A DNA stretch of 64,000 bases from Phytopseudomonas argentinensis (GCF_900113905.1 NZ_FORC01000002.1:124001-188000); one strand, 5' to 3'; numbered from the stretch's first letter, positions 43,830 to 53,961 are shown. Notes: a model not told the origin generated them from the letters alone. Program-made: numbers and translations.

Positions 43830-44216
43830 TCAGGGGCTGCGCTTGAAGATCCGCTCGGAGAACAGCAACTGGGCCAGCAGCGGATAGGCCAGGTAATGGA
43901 AGATGAAGATCAGCACGCCCATCGGGCTGGGTTCGTCCTGCAGGGTCATCAGGGTCAGCAGCCCTGCGTATAGCAGCGCGAGCATGCCGCCATACAGCCA
44001 CACCAGGCGGCGACGTTCGCCACGCGTCGGCGGGCGGCGCTGCTGCCAGGCGAACAGGAGCGCCATAAGCGCCGCGATGCTGGCGGCGATCACCAGGGTC
44101 GCGAGCACGCCGCCGAGTTTGACGAAGCTGCGCAGCAGCAGGTTGAGCACCACGGCTGCCACCACCCCGACAAGGGCGTAGCGCAGCATGGCGACGGGCT
44201 GGTGGGCGGGTGGCAT
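43830..44216 (-). CDS. small multi-pass membrane protein, unknown
   Basis: A 128-residue protein with four hydrophobic segments and a basic loop RRPPTRGERRRL between the second and third. Two in-frame starts (44216 and 44189) both lack a good ribosome site. Transcribed toward the diguanylate cyclase (66-bp gap) and possibly cotranscribed. No family recognised. Confidence 0.65.
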   Translation of the reverse strand: MPPAHQPVAMLRYALVGVVAAVVLNLLLRSFVKLGGVLATLVIAASIAALMALLFAWQQRRPPTRGERRRLVWLYGGMLALLYAGLLTLMTLQDEPSPMGVLIFIFHYLAYPLLAQLLFSERIFKRSP

Positions 44217-44272
44217 GGCGACGGGCTCGACAGTAGCGTTGAAGCTTGGAGTCTCGCCCGTGCCGCCCGGTT

Positions 44273-45103
44273 CTACAAGTTGCGATCCAGACCGAAGCGG
44301 CGCCTCAGCACCCGGTCGAGCAGGGCGCCGGGCAGCAGCGCGGAGAGCAGCGGAAGGGCGCGGCTGCCGTTGCCCAGGCGCAGCACCCGCGGGCGCTTGG
44401 CGCTGGCCACGGCAGCGAAGACGTTGCGCGCGACGTGGCTGGCCGGCGTCGGGTTGTCCTGGGAGGCGATGGCGCGGGCGCGGATGCCGTCACGCATCGG
44501 CCACCATGGTGAATGTTCACTGATCAATTGCTCGGCCTGGCGGCTGGCGTGGGTGCCGAAGCTGGATTCGATGGCGCCCGGCTGCACTTCCATCACGCCG
44601 ACGCCGAAGGGGGCGAGTTCCAGCCGCAAGGCGTCGCTCAGGGCGTGCACCGCGGCCTTGGAGGCGCAGTAGGCACCTGCGAACGGGGTCACCAGCACCG
44701 CGGACACGCTGCCGATATTGATCACCAGCCCTCTGCTCTGGCGCAGCAGCGGGAACAGCGCGCGGGTCACGTTGACCAGGGCGAACACGTTGGTCTCGAA
44801 TTGCTGGCGCATCGTCGTGGCGCCGCCATCGAGCAGCGGGCCCATGGCCCCGTAGCCGGCATTGTTGATCAGCACGTCGAGCCCGCCGATGCGTGTCTTG
44901 AGGGTGGCGGCCAGCTGTTCGACCGCCGCGGCGTCGTTGACATCCAGTTGCACGGCATTGAAGCCGGCTTCGCTCAGGCGCGCCACGTCTTCGCTCCTGC
45001 GCGCGCTCGCCCACACCTGGTAACCCTGCTGGGCGAAGGTATCGGCCAGTGCCCGGCCAATGCCGCTGGAGCAGCCGGTGATCAGAACCGTCGGTTGGCT
45101 CAT
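44273..45103 (-). CDS. SDR-family oxidoreductase
   Basis: A 276-residue classical SDR. TGCSSGIG at 9-16, NNAG at 80-83, and catalytic Ser132, Tyr145 and Lys149 (YCASK) are present. The C-terminal extension (KRPRVLRLGNGSRALPLLSALLPGALLDRVLRRRFG, partly hydrophobic and basic) recalls retinol-type or membrane-attached SDRs. The start at 45103 follows AAGGA. The substrate is unknown. Confidence 0.88.
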   Translation of the reverse strand: MSQPTVLITGCSSGIGRALADTFAQQGYQVWASARRSEDVARLSEAGFNAVQLDVNDAAAVEQLAATLKTRIGGLDVLINNAGYGAMGPLLDGGATTMRQQFETNVFALVNVTRALFPLLRQSRGLVINIGSVSAVLVTPFAGAYCASKAAVHALSDALRLELAPFGVGVMEVQPGAIESSFGTHASRQAEQLISEHSPWWPMRDGIRARAIASQDNPTPASHVARNVFAAVASAKRPRVLRLGNGSRALPLLSALLPGALLDRVLRRRFGLDRNL

Positions 45104-45147
45104 GGGGAATCCTTGTGATTGTTGTTGTGAGGATTTCGTGGTTGTAC

Positions 45148-45612
45148 CTAGCGACTGAAGCTGCCCTGCAAGTGCTCGGCGCGGAATTCCAGGGTGCTGG
45201 CGCGATAGCCGCTACGCAGGGTAGGCAGCGGCAGGCAGGTTTGCCAGTCGGCGCCGGGCAGCAACTCGCCGGGGCCACTGTAGCGCGGCGTTTCGTAAAG
45301 GCGCTGGGCCAGGTTGACGCTGTCGCCTGGGCGGTAGGCGGTGACCTGCCAGCGCAGCTCCTGCAGCGCGGCGTCACTGCCGTTATGCAGGTGCAGGCTC
45401 AGCGGGCGGTCGGCCGGGCAGCTTTGTGGGGCGTAGCTCAGGCGCAGTTCCAAATGGGCCAGGTTGCGGTTCTCACGGCTTTCCTGCCACAGCACCCAGC
45501 TCGCGACCAGGCCCAGCCCGGCCACGGCGGCCAGGGAGATGGGCAGGGCCTTGGCCGGGTAGCGGATCAGCAGGATGAACCAGCTGAGAACCAGAATCGC
45601 GCCGAAAATCAT
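45148..45612 (-). CDS. membrane-anchored protein, unknown
   Basis: A 154-residue protein with two N-terminal hydrophobic segments (about 2-17 and 22-42). A presumably periplasmic beta-rich domain follows with two Cys residues (QSCPADRP and QTCLPLP). It precedes the SDR gene by 44 bp on the same strand. No family recognised. Confidence 0.75.
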   Translation of the reverse strand: MIFGAILVLSWFILLIRYPAKALPISLAAVAGLGLVASWVLWQESRENRNLAHLELRLSYAPQSCPADRPLSLHLHNGSDAALQELRWQVTAYRPGDSVNLAQRLYETPRYSGPGELLPGADWQTCLPLPTLRSGYRASTLEFRAEHLQGSFSR

Positions 45613-45742
45613 CGTTGGACCTTGAACGTCGAGTGTCCGCCAATCCTACACAAGGCCGATGGGCTCGGCACGCGCCCAGGGGTTGGCGGATGTTTCCACC
45701 AGAGGCTGTTCCCCTTTCAGCAAAGCTAACGGCCCCGGGCCG

Positions 45743-46522
45743 TCAGTCCGGCGCGTGGTCGCGCAGAAATACCAGCTTGTCGGCAGTCGAGTCCTTGGCC
45801 GAGAAGCGATAACCCTGATCGTCGAAATCCTTGAGGTGCTTGGGATCCGTCACGCGTTCCCTGATCACATGGCGGGCCATCAGGCCGCGGGCCTTCTTGG
45901 CGTAGAAGCTGATGATCTTGTACTGGCCGTTCTTCAGGTCCTTGAACTCGGTGTCGATGATCCGCGCCTTGAGCACCTTGCGCTTGACCGCGCCGAAGTA
46001 CTCGTTGGAGGCCAGGTTGAGCAGCACCTCGTCGCCCTGGGCCGCCAGGGCCTGGTTCAGCCACTCGCTGATGTGTTCGCCCCAGAAGGCGTAAAGGTCC
46101 TTGCCGCGGGCATTGGCGAGCTTGGTGCCCATCTCCAGACGGTAGGGCATCATCAGGTCCAGCGGGCGCAGCAGGCCATACAGGCCGGAGAGCATGCGCA
46201 GGTGCTGCTGGGCGAAATCGAAGTCGGCCTCGCTGAAGCTTTCCGCGTCCAGGCCGGTGTACACGTCGCCCTTGAAGGCAAGCAACGCCTGCTTGGCGTT
46301 CTTTGTCGTGAAGTCGGGTGTCCAGCTGCCGAAGCGCGCGGCGTTGAGACCGGCCAGCTTGTCGGACAGGTGCATCAGCTCGGCGATTTGCGCGGGCGAG
46401 AAGTCGCGCAACTGGGCGATCAGTTCCTGGGAATGGTCGAGAAATTCGGGCTGGGTGAAGCGCGAGGTCACCGGCGCGCTGTCGTAGTCCAGGGTCTTGG
46501 CAGGTGAAATCACCATCAGCAT
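45743..46522 (-). CDS. yaaA: peroxide stress protein YaaA
   Basis: A 259-residue DUF328/UPF0246 protein. The start [15 protein letters not shown] follows [38 protein letters not shown] and NLASNEYF are conserved. E. coli YaaA limits free iron and DNA damage under peroxide stress. A single-gene unit divergent from phoH across a 384-bp gap that shows only AT-rich promoter-like sequence (46650-46690). Confidence 0.93.
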   Translation of the reverse strand: MLMVISPAKTLDYDSAPVTSRFTQPEFLDHSQELIAQLRDFSPAQIAELMHLSDKLAGLNAARFGSWTPDFTTKNAKQALLAFKGDVYTGLDAESFSEADFDFAQQHLRMLSGLYGLLRPLDLMMPYRLEMGTKLANARGKDLYAFWGEHISEWLNQALAAQGDEVLLNLASNEYFGAVKRKVLKARIIDTEFKDLKNGQYKIISFYAKKARGLMARHVIRERVTDPKHLKDFDDQGYRFSAKDSTADKLVFLRDHAPD

Positions 46523-46906
46523 GAGTCGTCTCCTTCGGCGGAGCGGCGATTCTAGCCGATTCGGCAACCCCCGCGTGTCACCGGGCAGGGGCCTGACTCA
46601 TGACTCTAGTGCGCGGCGGGCGCGACTGCCAGGGGCATTCGTTCAACCGACAAATAAAAATAAAAAAACTGAAAAGATCATTTGCCTGTCACATTTTTTG
46701 GAGTATCAACGAACTGTGGTCAGTAGCGAACCGGGCATGAAGAACGGGTCGCGCGGGCCACGCTTTGAAAGACCGCCGAACCCTGCAGACAGGTGGCGGC
46801 CCTCGGCCCTCATCCGTTTGCGGCGCTCCTGATCGGAGTCGGTGGTCCTGTGTGGCGGAGCGCCGTCCTGGCATTCCGTCGCTGGATCCGACAAGAGGTG
46901 ACGAGT

Positions 46907-48298
46907 ATGGATGACCACGGACGCATCAAGCCCACCGCCCCAACCTTGTATGCCCTCGACACCAATGTCCTGATTCACGATCCCAACGCGTTGCTCAATT
47001 TCCAGGAACACCACGTCGCCATCCCGATGACGGTGCTGGAGGAACTCGACAAGCTGAAAACCGGCAAGCAGGGTGTCGCCGCCGAATGTCGGCAGGCCAT
47101 CCGCCTTATCGACAAGATTCTCGACGGCGCCACCCCCGAGGATGTCGAGCATGGCGTGCCGATCCAGCGGGAAAAGAGCGGCCCCTGCGGCTTCCTGTCG
47201 ATTCTCATGAGCAAGAGCGCGGCGCCGGTGACCTGGCTGCCGGAAGACCTCAACGACAACAAGATCATCAACCAGCTGGTGGAGCTCAAGGCGCGCCGCC
47301 CGGGAATGTCCGTGGTGCTGGTGACCAAGGACATCAACATGCGCCTCAAGGCGCGTGGCTGTGGGCTGGATTCCGAGGATTACCACACCGATCAGTTGGT
47401 CGACGACGTCTCGTTGCTGTCCAGGGGTTACCACAACGTCGAGGGTGCCTTCTGGGATCGCGTCGCCAAGGTCGACACCCGCCAGGGCCATGGGCGCACC
47501 TGGCATCGCGTGCAGCTCAGCGAAGAGCTGCCGGCGGTCAACGTCAACGAATTCATCATCGACGAGCAGGGTTTCGTCGGCTGGGTCAAGGAGGTGGAGG
47601 GCAACGAGCTGCTGATTCTCGACCTGCACCAGGAGCCGTTGCTGCACCAGGAAGCCTGGGGGCTCAAGCCGCGCGACATCTACCAGGCGCTGGCGCTCTA
47701 TGCGCTGCTCGACCCGGACATCCATCTGGTCAACCTGACCGGTGCCGCCGGTTCGGGCAAGACCATCCTGGCACTGGCCGCGGCCATCGAGCAGACCATG
47801 GTCAGCAAGCGCTACCGGCGCATCATCGCCACCCGTAGCGTGCAGGGCCTGGACCAGGAAATCGGCTTTCTGCCCGGCACCGAGGCCGAGAAGATGGAGC
47901 CCTGGCTGGGCGCCATCACCGACAACCTCGAAGCCCTGCACATGGACGACGAGAACACCCACGGCAGCGTCGACTACATCCTGCAAAAGGTGCCCTTGCA
48001 GTTCAAGTCGCTGAACTACATCCGCGGGCGCAGCTTTCAGCAGAGCCTGATCCTCATCGACGAATGCCAGAACCTCACCCCGCATCAGATGAAGACCATC
48101 ATCACCCGTGCCGGCGCCGGCTCCAAGGTGATCTGCCTGGGCAACCTGGCGCAGATCGACACCCCTTACCTGTCTGCCCCCAGCTCCGGCCTGACCTACC
48201 TCACCGAGCGCTTCAAGGGTTTCGAGCACGGCGTGCACATCACCCTGCAGGGCGTGCCACGTTCGATTCTTGCCGAGTACGCGGAAAGCCACATGTAA
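46907..48298 (+). CDS. PIN-PhoH fusion protein (PhoH2-type)
   Basis: A 463-residue protein. The N-terminal PIN RNase domain (about 12-165) has ALDTNVLIHDP with Asp18 and further acidic residues (Glu46, Asp117, Asp142). The C-terminal PhoH ATPase has Walker A GAAGSGKT at 279-286 and Walker B LILIDECQN. Relatives act as ATP-driven RNases. The ATG at 46907 follows AGAGGTG; the frame from 46793 is an extension without support. Confidence 0.92.
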   Translation: MDDHGRIKPTAPTLYALDTNVLIHDPNALLNFQEHHVAIPMTVLEELDKLKTGKQGVAAECRQAIRLIDKILDGATPEDVEHGVPIQREKSGPCGFLSILMSKSAAPVTWLPEDLNDNKIINQLVELKARRPGMSVVLVTKDINMRLKARGCGLDSEDYHTDQLVDDVSLLSRGYHNVEGAFWDRVAKVDTRQGHGRTWHRVQLSEELPAVNVNEFIIDEQGFVGWVKEVEGNELLILDLHQEPLLHQEAWGLKPRDIYQALALYALLDPDIHLVNLTGAAGSGKTILALAAAIEQTMVSKRYRRIIATRSVQGLDQEIGFLPGTEAEKMEPWLGAITDNLEALHMDDENTHGSVDYILQKVPLQFKSLNYIRGRSFQQSLILIDECQNLTPHQMKTIITRAGAGSKVICLGNLAQIDTPYLSAPSSGLTYLTERFKGFEHGVHITLQGVPRSILAEYAESHM

Positions 48299-48305
48299 CC
48301 CCACG

Positions 48306-48332
48306 CCCCGGAGCCGCCTGGCGGCTCCGGGG
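48306..48332 (+). terminator. hairpin after phoH
   Basis: CCCCGGAGCCGC and GCGGCTCCGGGG form a 12-bp stem right after the stop. No T tract, so it may be a weak or rho-assisted terminator. Confidence 0.5.
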
Positions 48333-48409
48333 CCCCATTGCGGCGTCCGTGGTTTGCAGGGGGCGGTGCGCGGCCTACAATCGCCAGGTTTTCTACTTGG
48401 AGATTGCCC

Positions 48410-48889
48410 GTGCTGACCCATCTCGACTCCCAGGGGCGCGCCAATATGGTCGACGTCAGCGACAAGGCGCAGACCGTGCGTGAAGCCGCGGCCGAGGCCC
48501 GGGTGCGTATGCTGCCCACCACCTTGCAGATGATCGTCGACGGCGAGCACCCCAAGGGCGATGTCTTCGCCGTGGCGCGAATCGCCGGCATCCAGGCCGC
48601 GAAAAAGACTTCCGATCTGATTCCGTTGTGTCATCCGCTGCTGCTCACCAGCGTCAAGGTCGAGCTGCAGGCCGATGGCGACGACGCGGTGCTGATTCGC
48701 GCGCGCTGCAAACTCACCGGCCAGACCGGCGTGGAAATGGAAGCGCTGACTGCCGCCAGCGTGGCAGCGCTGACTATCTACGACATGTGCAAGGCGGTGG
48801 ATCGCGGCATGGTCATCGAGCAGGTGCGCCTGCTGGAAAAACTCGGTGGCAAGAGTGGTCACTTCCTGGCGGGCGAGGGCGAGCGATGA
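48410..48889 (+). CDS. moaC: cyclic pyranopterin monophosphate synthase
   Basis: A 159-residue protein from a GTG start with TTGGAG upstream. [14 protein letters not shown] and [20 protein letters not shown] carry the conserved Lys, His and Glu residues of MoaC. It converts the MoaA product to cyclic pyranopterin monophosphate in molybdenum cofactor synthesis. It overlaps moaD by ATGA. Confidence 0.96.
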   Translation: MLTHLDSQGRANMVDVSDKAQTVREAAAEARVRMLPTTLQMIVDGEHPKGDVFAVARIAGIQAAKKTSDLIPLCHPLLLTSVKVELQADGDDAVLIRARCKLTGQTGVEMEALTAASVAALTIYDMCKAVDRGMVIEQVRLLEKLGGKSGHFLAGEGER

Positions 48890-49128
48890 TCCGCGTGCAG
48901 TACTTCGCCCGTTACCGGGAAGCCCTGGGCCTGGATAGCGAGGAGTTGTCAGGCAGTTTCGCCAGCCTCGACGAGCTGCGCCTGCATCTGCTGGCCCGCG
49001 GCGGCGCCTGGGAGGTGCTCGCCGAGCGTGGGCTGATGTGCGCTCGCAACGAGGAACTCTGTGCATTGAGCGAGCCGCTGGTCGATGGCGACTCGGTGGC
49101 CTTCTTTCCCACGGTTACCGGAGGCTGA
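48886..49128 (+). CDS. moaD: molybdopterin synthase small subunit
   Basis: An 80-residue beta-grasp sulfur carrier ending in the Gly-Gly needed for thiocarboxylation (TVTGG). It works with MoaE. It starts inside the moaC stop and ends 1 bp before moaE. Confidence 0.95.
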   Translation: MIRVQYFARYREALGLDSEELSGSFASLDELRLHLLARGGAWEVLAERGLMCARNEELCALSEPLVDGDSVAFFPTVTGG

Positions 49129-49129
49129 G

Positions 49130-49588
49130 ATGGGCATTCGCGTCCAGCAGGGCGTCTTCGATCCGGGGCAGGAGACCAACGCCGTGCATGCCGCCAACAC
49201 CGGCGTCGGCGCAGTGGCATGCTTCGTCGGCTATGTGCGCGACTTCAATGACGGCCAGGACGTGGCAGGCATGTTTCTCGAGCATTTCCCGGGCATGACC
49301 GAAAAGGCCCTGGCCGGCATCGAGGCCCAGGCCCGCGAGCGCTGGCCGTTGCTTGGCGTCGAGGTGGTTCACCGGGTCGGGCGGCTGGAGCCGGGCGAGC
49401 CAATCGTTTTCGTCGGCGTGGCCAGCGCCCACCGCCAGGCGGCCTTTCAGGCCTGCGAGTTCATCATGGACTACCTGAAAACCCGCGCGCCGTTCTGGAA
49501 AAAGGAAGACACCCCCAGCGGCCCGCGTTGGGTCGAGGGCCGTGAAAGCGATCAGGCGTCCGCCAGGCGTTGGCAGGCCGATAGCTGA
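49130..49588 (+). CDS. moaE: molybdopterin synthase catalytic subunit
   Basis: A 152-residue protein. GAVACFVGYVRDFNDG, EHFPGMTEKAL, and HRVGRLEPGEPIVFVGVASAHR are MoaE signatures, and KTRAPFWKKE carries the active-site Lys. It transfers sulfur from MoaD onto the pyranopterin. End of moaCDE. Confidence 0.95.
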   Translation: MGIRVQQGVFDPGQETNAVHAANTGVGAVACFVGYVRDFNDGQDVAGMFLEHFPGMTEKALAGIEAQARERWPLLGVEVVHRVGRLEPGEPIVFVGVASAHRQAAFQACEFIMDYLKTRAPFWKKEDTPSGPRWVEGRESDQASARRWQADS

Positions 49589-49594
49589 AAGGCG

Positions 49595-49759
49595 TCAGCC
49601 GAACTCGATAAACACCTTGAAGAACAGCGGGGCGAACATCGACAGGCCGCCAAGCCCCGTCAGCCAGATGCCCCATTCCTGTTCGCGGTTGTTGAAGCCG
49701 ATGCCCAGCAGCAGAAAGCCGCTGATCAGCAGCACGATCATGATGTGGAAAGCGTCCAT
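49595..49759 (-). CDS. 54-residue inner membrane protein
   Basis: The frame MDAFHIMIVLLISGFLLLG... has two hydrophobic segments around a NNREQEWGIW turn. It is preceded by a GAGGAGG ribosome site at good spacing, which supports it despite its length. Convergent with moaE (6-bp gap). No family recognised. Confidence 0.65.
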   Translation of the reverse strand: MDAFHIMIVLLISGFLLLGIGFNNREQEWGIWLTGLGGLSMFAPLFFKVFIEFG

Positions 49760-50033
49760 GGCGAAGCCTCCTCGGAAGTGTCGCGTGCCAGGAGCTGCGC
49801 CGCTGTCTTGGCATGCCAAGACAGCGGCGGCCTACACCTTGAGCATAGTCGAGGGGGCGGGTGATGGCGCTGATCCAGAGCAATTCGCGGGATCGATAAT
49901 GGGCGGCTTTAGCCGTCCGCCTGGTCGCGGTGAAGGCATGGTGGGTCGGCCGGTTCACCGATTTAATTCGCGGTTGCGGCCGGGCGCGATTAAAATCGCC
50001 GCCTGAATTCTCCTGCTACCCAAGGATCCTGTT

Positions 50034-51215
50034 ATGCCCCGTATCGGAACCCCCCTGTCGCCCAGCGCGACCCGTGTGTTGCTGTGTGGCTCGGGCGAGC
50101 TCGGCAAGGAAGTGGTCATCGAACTGCAGCGCCTCGGTGTGGAAGTGATCGCCGTCGATCGCTACGCCAACGCACCGGCCATGCAGGTGGCGCATCGCAG
50201 CCACGTGATCAACATGCTCGACGGCGCGGCGCTGCGTGCGGTGATCGAGCAGGAGAAGCCGCACTACATCGTGCCGGAGATCGAGGCGATCGCCACCGCC
50301 ACCCTGGTCGAGCTGGAAAACGAAGGCTATACCGTGATCCCCAGCGCCCGCGCCGCGCAGCTGACCATGAACCGTGAAGGCATCCGCCGCCTGGCTGCCG
50401 AGGAGCTCGGTCTGCCGACTTCGCCCTACAAGTTCGCCGATTCCTTCGAGGAGTTCCAGGCGGCAGTAAGTGCCATCGGTTTCCCGTGCGTGGTCAAGCC
50501 GATCATGAGCTCGTCTGGCAAGGGCCAGTCGGTGCTCAAGGGCGCCGACGACGTGCAGAAAGCCTGGGATTACGCCCAGGCCGGCGGCCGTGCCGGCAAG
50601 GGCCGGGTGATCGTCGAGGGCTTTATCGACTTCGATTACGAAATCACCCTGCTGACCGTGCGCCACGTCGGTGGCACCACCTTCTGCGCGCCGGTTGGCC
50701 ATCGCCAGGAAAAGGGCGACTACCAGGAATCCTGGCAGCCCCAGGCGATGAGCGCGGCCGCCCGCGCCGAGGCCGAGCGTATCGCCCTGGCCGTTACCGG
50801 CTCGCTGGGTGGCCGCGGCCTGTTCGGCGTCGAGCTGTTCGTCAAGGGCGATCAGGTGTGGTTCTGCGAAATCTCGCCGCGCCCGCACGATACCGGCCTG
50901 GTGACCCTGATCTCCCAGGATCTGTCGGAATTCGCCCTGCATGCTCGCGCCATTCTCGGCCTGCCGATCCCGGCGATCCGCCAGTTCGGGCCCTCCGCCT
51001 CGGCGGTGATTCTGGTCGAAGGTGAATCCACCCAAGTCAGCTTTGGCAGCCTGGGTGCTGCACTCACCGAGGCGGATACCGCGCTGCGTCTGTTCGGCAA
51101 GCCGGAAGTCAGCGGTCAGCGGCGCATGGGCGTGGCCCTGGCCCGCGACGAGTCGCTGGAAGCAGCGCGCGCCAAGGCGCTGCGGTCGGCACAGGCGGTC
51201 AAGGTCGAGCTGTAA
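50034..51215 (+). CDS. purT: formate-dependent phosphoribosylglycinamide formyltransferase
   Basis: A 393-residue ATP-grasp enzyme making formyl-GAR from GAR, formate and ATP in purine synthesis. N-terminal GSGELGKEV, the ATP-grasp segments [18 protein letters not shown] and [17 protein letters not shown], and [24 protein letters not shown] are all present. It lies between REP-rich gaps with its own promoter region. Confidence 0.96.
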   Translation: MPRIGTPLSPSATRVLLCGSGELGKEVVIELQRLGVEVIAVDRYANAPAMQVAHRSHVINMLDGAALRAVIEQEKPHYIVPEIEAIATATLVELENEGYTVIPSARAAQLTMNREGIRRLAAEELGLPTSPYKFADSFEEFQAAVSAIGFPCVVKPIMSSSGKGQSVLKGADDVQKAWDYAQAGGRAGKGRVIVEGFIDFDYEITLLTVRHVGGTTFCAPVGHRQEKGDYQESWQPQAMSAAARAEAERIALAVTGSLGGRGLFGVELFVKGDQVWFCEISPRPHDTGLVTLISQDLSEFALHARAILGLPIPAIRQFGPSASAVILVEGESTQVSFGSLGAALTEADTALRLFGKPEVSGQRRMGVALARDESLEAARAKALRSAQAVKVEL

Positions 51216-51815
51216 CGCTCGAACCTTTTTCCGCTAGCGCAACGGCCGCAAAGTGGCGAAAGCGGCCGGTCGCCCCCGTTAGGGTGGCTGGTAATTATCT
51301 GTGGGAGCGGGCCATGCCCGCGAAAAATCACGAGCATGGACTAGGCGTCCCCGCCCGTACCGACATGAGTCCGCCAGCATTACCGAGTCGTTTATGTGCT
51401 CGGTTCCGCTCTGACGAGCGGGTTTCTTTTGGCATTGCCCGGATGGCCGGCCCCGCCAAAAGAAACCAAAAGGTCTAGCCCCGCCATCCGGCCCCGGCTT
51501 CGCCGGGGTTCCCTCGCTTCATCATTGTTCCGAGGGCCCGACCTAGGCGGCCCCCCACGAAGGGCCATCCTTGGCCCATCGCGGCTCTCGCGACATCCAT
51601 GTCGCTCAACCCTCTCCACAACGATTCCACTCGGCCTCCTGAAGGGGCGATTGGCGTCGTCAGTTACTTTTGCACGAGAGAAACATAAAGAAGCCAAAGC
51701 GCTGGATGTCCGCTTTTGCCTTCTTCCCGTCGACCCGTAAGGAATGCGAACTCTCGATTACGGGCGCCCGTTAACAGCTTCTCGGCACCAGCGGCGTCGT
51801 GCTGCTGGTCGTGCT
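51216..51815. repeat. 600-bp gene-free region with REP and 13-bp inverted repeats
   Basis: It contains the REP-type element at 51301-51324. An inverted repeat GGTTTCTTTTGGC (51421-51433) and GCCAAAAGAAACC (51455-51467) and a GC-rich CCCCGGCTTCGCCGGGG hairpin near 51493 follow. No frame with a ribosome site or recognisable protein was found. The pattern is like dispersed intergenic repeats in Pseudomonas. Confidence 0.6.
51301..51324. repeat. REP-type repeat
   Basis: GTGGGAGCGGGC-CAT-GCCCGCGAA, identical over its core to 4451-4473 and 14557-14580. Confidence 0.8.
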
Positions 51816-53069
51816 TCAGTGCTGCTGGGCCTCCCAGGCCCGCACTTCCAGCACTCGGCTGCCGCTGGCCTGGACGATCTCCAGCCGATAGCGGCCAACC
51901 TGCAGGCACACCGCGCAGTCGGGGATGTTCTCGAGCAGTTCGGTGACCAGGCCATTGACCGTCTTTGGCCCATCCACCGGTAGCTGCCAGCCCAGGGCCC
52001 TGTTCACTTCACGCAGGTAGGCGCTGCCCTGGATCGACCAGGTGCCATCACCCAGCGGGTGAAATTCGCGGGGGTGGGCGGTTTCCACCGAACTCAGGTC
52101 GCCAACGATCTCTTCGAGGATGTCTTCCAGGGTGACGATGCCCATGGCTTCGCCGTACTCGTCGACCACCACGGCGGTGCGGTACTTGTGCTGCTGGAAG
52201 CTCACCAGCTGGTTGGACAGCGTGGTGCCTTCCGGCACGAAGTAAGCGGCATCACAGGCCTGCAGTACGGCCGCTTCATCCAGCTCATTGCGCCCGGCCA
52301 GGCGGCGCATGTGCAGGATGCCTTCGGTCTGGTTGAGGCTGTTGCGGTACACCGGCAGGCGGGTGTGCGAAGCCCCGCGGACCTGGTCGAGCAGCGCAGT
52401 GCTGCCCAGCAGGTCGATGCCGTTGATCTCGTGGCGCGGGATCATCACGTCCTCGACACTGACCTTGTCCAACTCCAGCACGCCGAGCAGCATGGCGCGC
52501 CGCTCGGCAGGCAGCGGCAGGTCATCGGCCTGCAGGGCCGCACGCAACTCGGTGAGGCTGGGCGCATCGTCGGGCTCGCAGTCCTGGTCGGTCTTGCCGA
52601 TACGGCGGCGCAGCCCCTGGCCGACCGTCGTCAGCAGGTGGGTCAGCGGCGACAAGGCCAGGCTGACCAGGGTCAGCGGGGCGCTGGCCGGGTAGGCGAA
52701 CAGCGGCGGTGGCAGGATGGCGAGCAGGCGCCCGACGGGATGGGCCAGCATCAGCACGGCCAGGGTCAGGATGAAGGGTGACGGCGCCAGGGTGCCGGGA
52801 GCGCCGTGGCGCAAGGCTAGCAGGGTGGCGGCCACCGAGGCAGCCATGGTGCTGCAGATGGTGCCGATACGCAGGGTGGCCGACAGCCGTTGTGGCTGGT
52901 CGAGCAGAGCGATCAGCCGGGCGGCCGCGCGATGGCCCTGGCGCGCCCGGTAGCGCAGCCGATAGCGGTTGAGGCCGAACAGCACGGTGCGCGCGCAGAT
53001 GAAAAAGCTCGCACAGCCCAGCAGGGTCAGCAACAGGGCCAGCTGGAAAAGCGGGGAGGGCGTGTTCAC
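51816..53069 (-). CDS. CorB/CorC-type (CNNM) CBS-domain membrane protein
   Basis: A 417-residue protein. The DUF21 membrane domain (about 1-165), the paired CBS domains (about 205-325, with VMIPRHEINGID and VVDEYGEAMGIVTLEDILEEIVGD) and a C-terminal CorC/HlyC domain (about 340-417) come in the family order. Members are linked to Mg2+/Co2+ export. The N-terminal FFICARTVLFGLNRYRLR departs somewhat from the usual SAxE pattern. It abuts the CcsA-like gene (3 bp). Confidence 0.9.
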   Translation of the reverse strand: MNTPSPLFQLALLLTLLGCASFFICARTVLFGLNRYRLRYRARQGHRAAARLIALLDQPQRLSATLRIGTICSTMAASVAATLLALRHGAPGTLAPSPFILTLAVLMLAHPVGRLLAILPPPLFAYPASAPLTLVSLALSPLTHLLTTVGQGLRRRIGKTDQDCEPDDAPSLTELRAALQADDLPLPAERRAMLLGVLELDKVSVEDVMIPRHEINGIDLLGSTALLDQVRGASHTRLPVYRNSLNQTEGILHMRRLAGRNELDEAAVLQACDAAYFVPEGTTLSNQLVSFQQHKYRTAVVVDEYGEAMGIVTLEDILEEIVGDLSSVETAHPREFHPLGDGTWSIQGSAYLREVNRALGWQLPVDGPKTVNGLVTELLENIPDCAVCLQVGRYRLEIVQASGSRVLEVRAWEAQQH

Positions 53070-53072
53070 GGC

Positions 53073-53873
53073 TCAGATATGGAGGATGAATTCACGTACC
53101 AGCTTGCTGCCGAAGAACGCCAGCATCAGCAGGCAGAACCCCGCCAGCGTCCAGCGAATCGCCTTGTGCCCGCGCCAGCCCAGCTGATGGCGGCCCCACA
53201 GCAATACGGCGAACACTACCCAGGCGAAGCACGACAGGATGGTCTTGTGCACCAGGTGCTGGGTGAACAGGTTGTCGATGAACAGTGCACCGGACAGCAG
53301 CGACAGCGACAGCAGCGCCCAGCCGCTCCACAGAAATCCGAACAGCAGGCTCTCCATTGTCTGCAGCGGCGGGAAATTGCGAATCAGCCCGGATGGATGC
53401 TTGTGCTTGAGCTGGTGATCCTGCACCAGCAAGAGCAGCGACTGGAACATGGCGATGGTCAGCATGCCGTAGGCGACGATCGACAGCAGGATATGGGCAA
53501 GGATGCCTGGGCCTTCTTCTATCGGCTGGCTGGTGCCGCTGGGCATGAATTGCGCGCACAGCACGGTCAGCCCGCCGAGCGGAAACAGAAACAGCAGCAG
53601 GTTGTGCACGGGCATGCGCTGGCAGGCCAGCAGGATAAGGGCGATCACCGTGAAGGCGATCAGGCTCGAGGTGTTGAAGAAGTCCAGGTTCAACCCGGCG
53701 GTGTAGTGCATCTGCATGAACAGGCTGCCACCGTGGAACAGCAGGGCAACCACGCCCACCAGCAGCAAAACGGCGTTGCTGGGCTGGCTGCGGCGGGCCA
53801 AATGCAGGCCTTGGTAACCGGCGGCGCCAAAATAAAGGACGGCTGCGGCGAGACTGGGCAACAGAGGGTGCAT
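53073..53873 (-). CDS. CcsA/YpjD-like cytochrome c assembly family membrane protein
   Basis: A 266-residue, eight-helix protein with the start after AGGA. It has GPGILAHILLSIVAYGMLTIA and the C-terminal HLVHKTILSCFAWVVFAVLLWGRHQLGWRGHKAI, typical of the HemX/CcsA group; conserved His residues could bind haem. Neighbouring YpjD-type proteins are thought to help CorB-family transporters, and the corB-like gene directly follows here. Gene order is also normal ahead of ffh in Pseudomonas. Confidence 0.88.
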   Translation of the reverse strand: MHPLLPSLAAAVLYFGAAGYQGLHLARRSQPSNAVLLLVGVVALLFHGGSLFMQMHYTAGLNLDFFNTSSLIAFTVIALILLACQRMPVHNLLLFLFPLGGLTVLCAQFMPSGTSQPIEEGPGILAHILLSIVAYGMLTIAMFQSLLLLVQDHQLKHKHPSGLIRNFPPLQTMESLLFGFLWSGWALLSLSLLSGALFIDNLFTQHLVHKTILSCFAWVVFAVLLWGRHQLGWRGHKAIRWTLAGFCLLMLAFFGSKLVREFILHI

Positions 53874-53961
53874 AGATCCTGGATGACGAGAGCCTGAAAG
53901 GCGCCGAGTGTGGCACACAACGGGGGACGCAAAAAGACTGCAAGTGGTATCAGGTCTCACT

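Noticed and set aside
46706..49066. 786-codon minus-strand frame
   Set aside because: Lies opposite PIN-PhoH and moaC, with no motif of its own.
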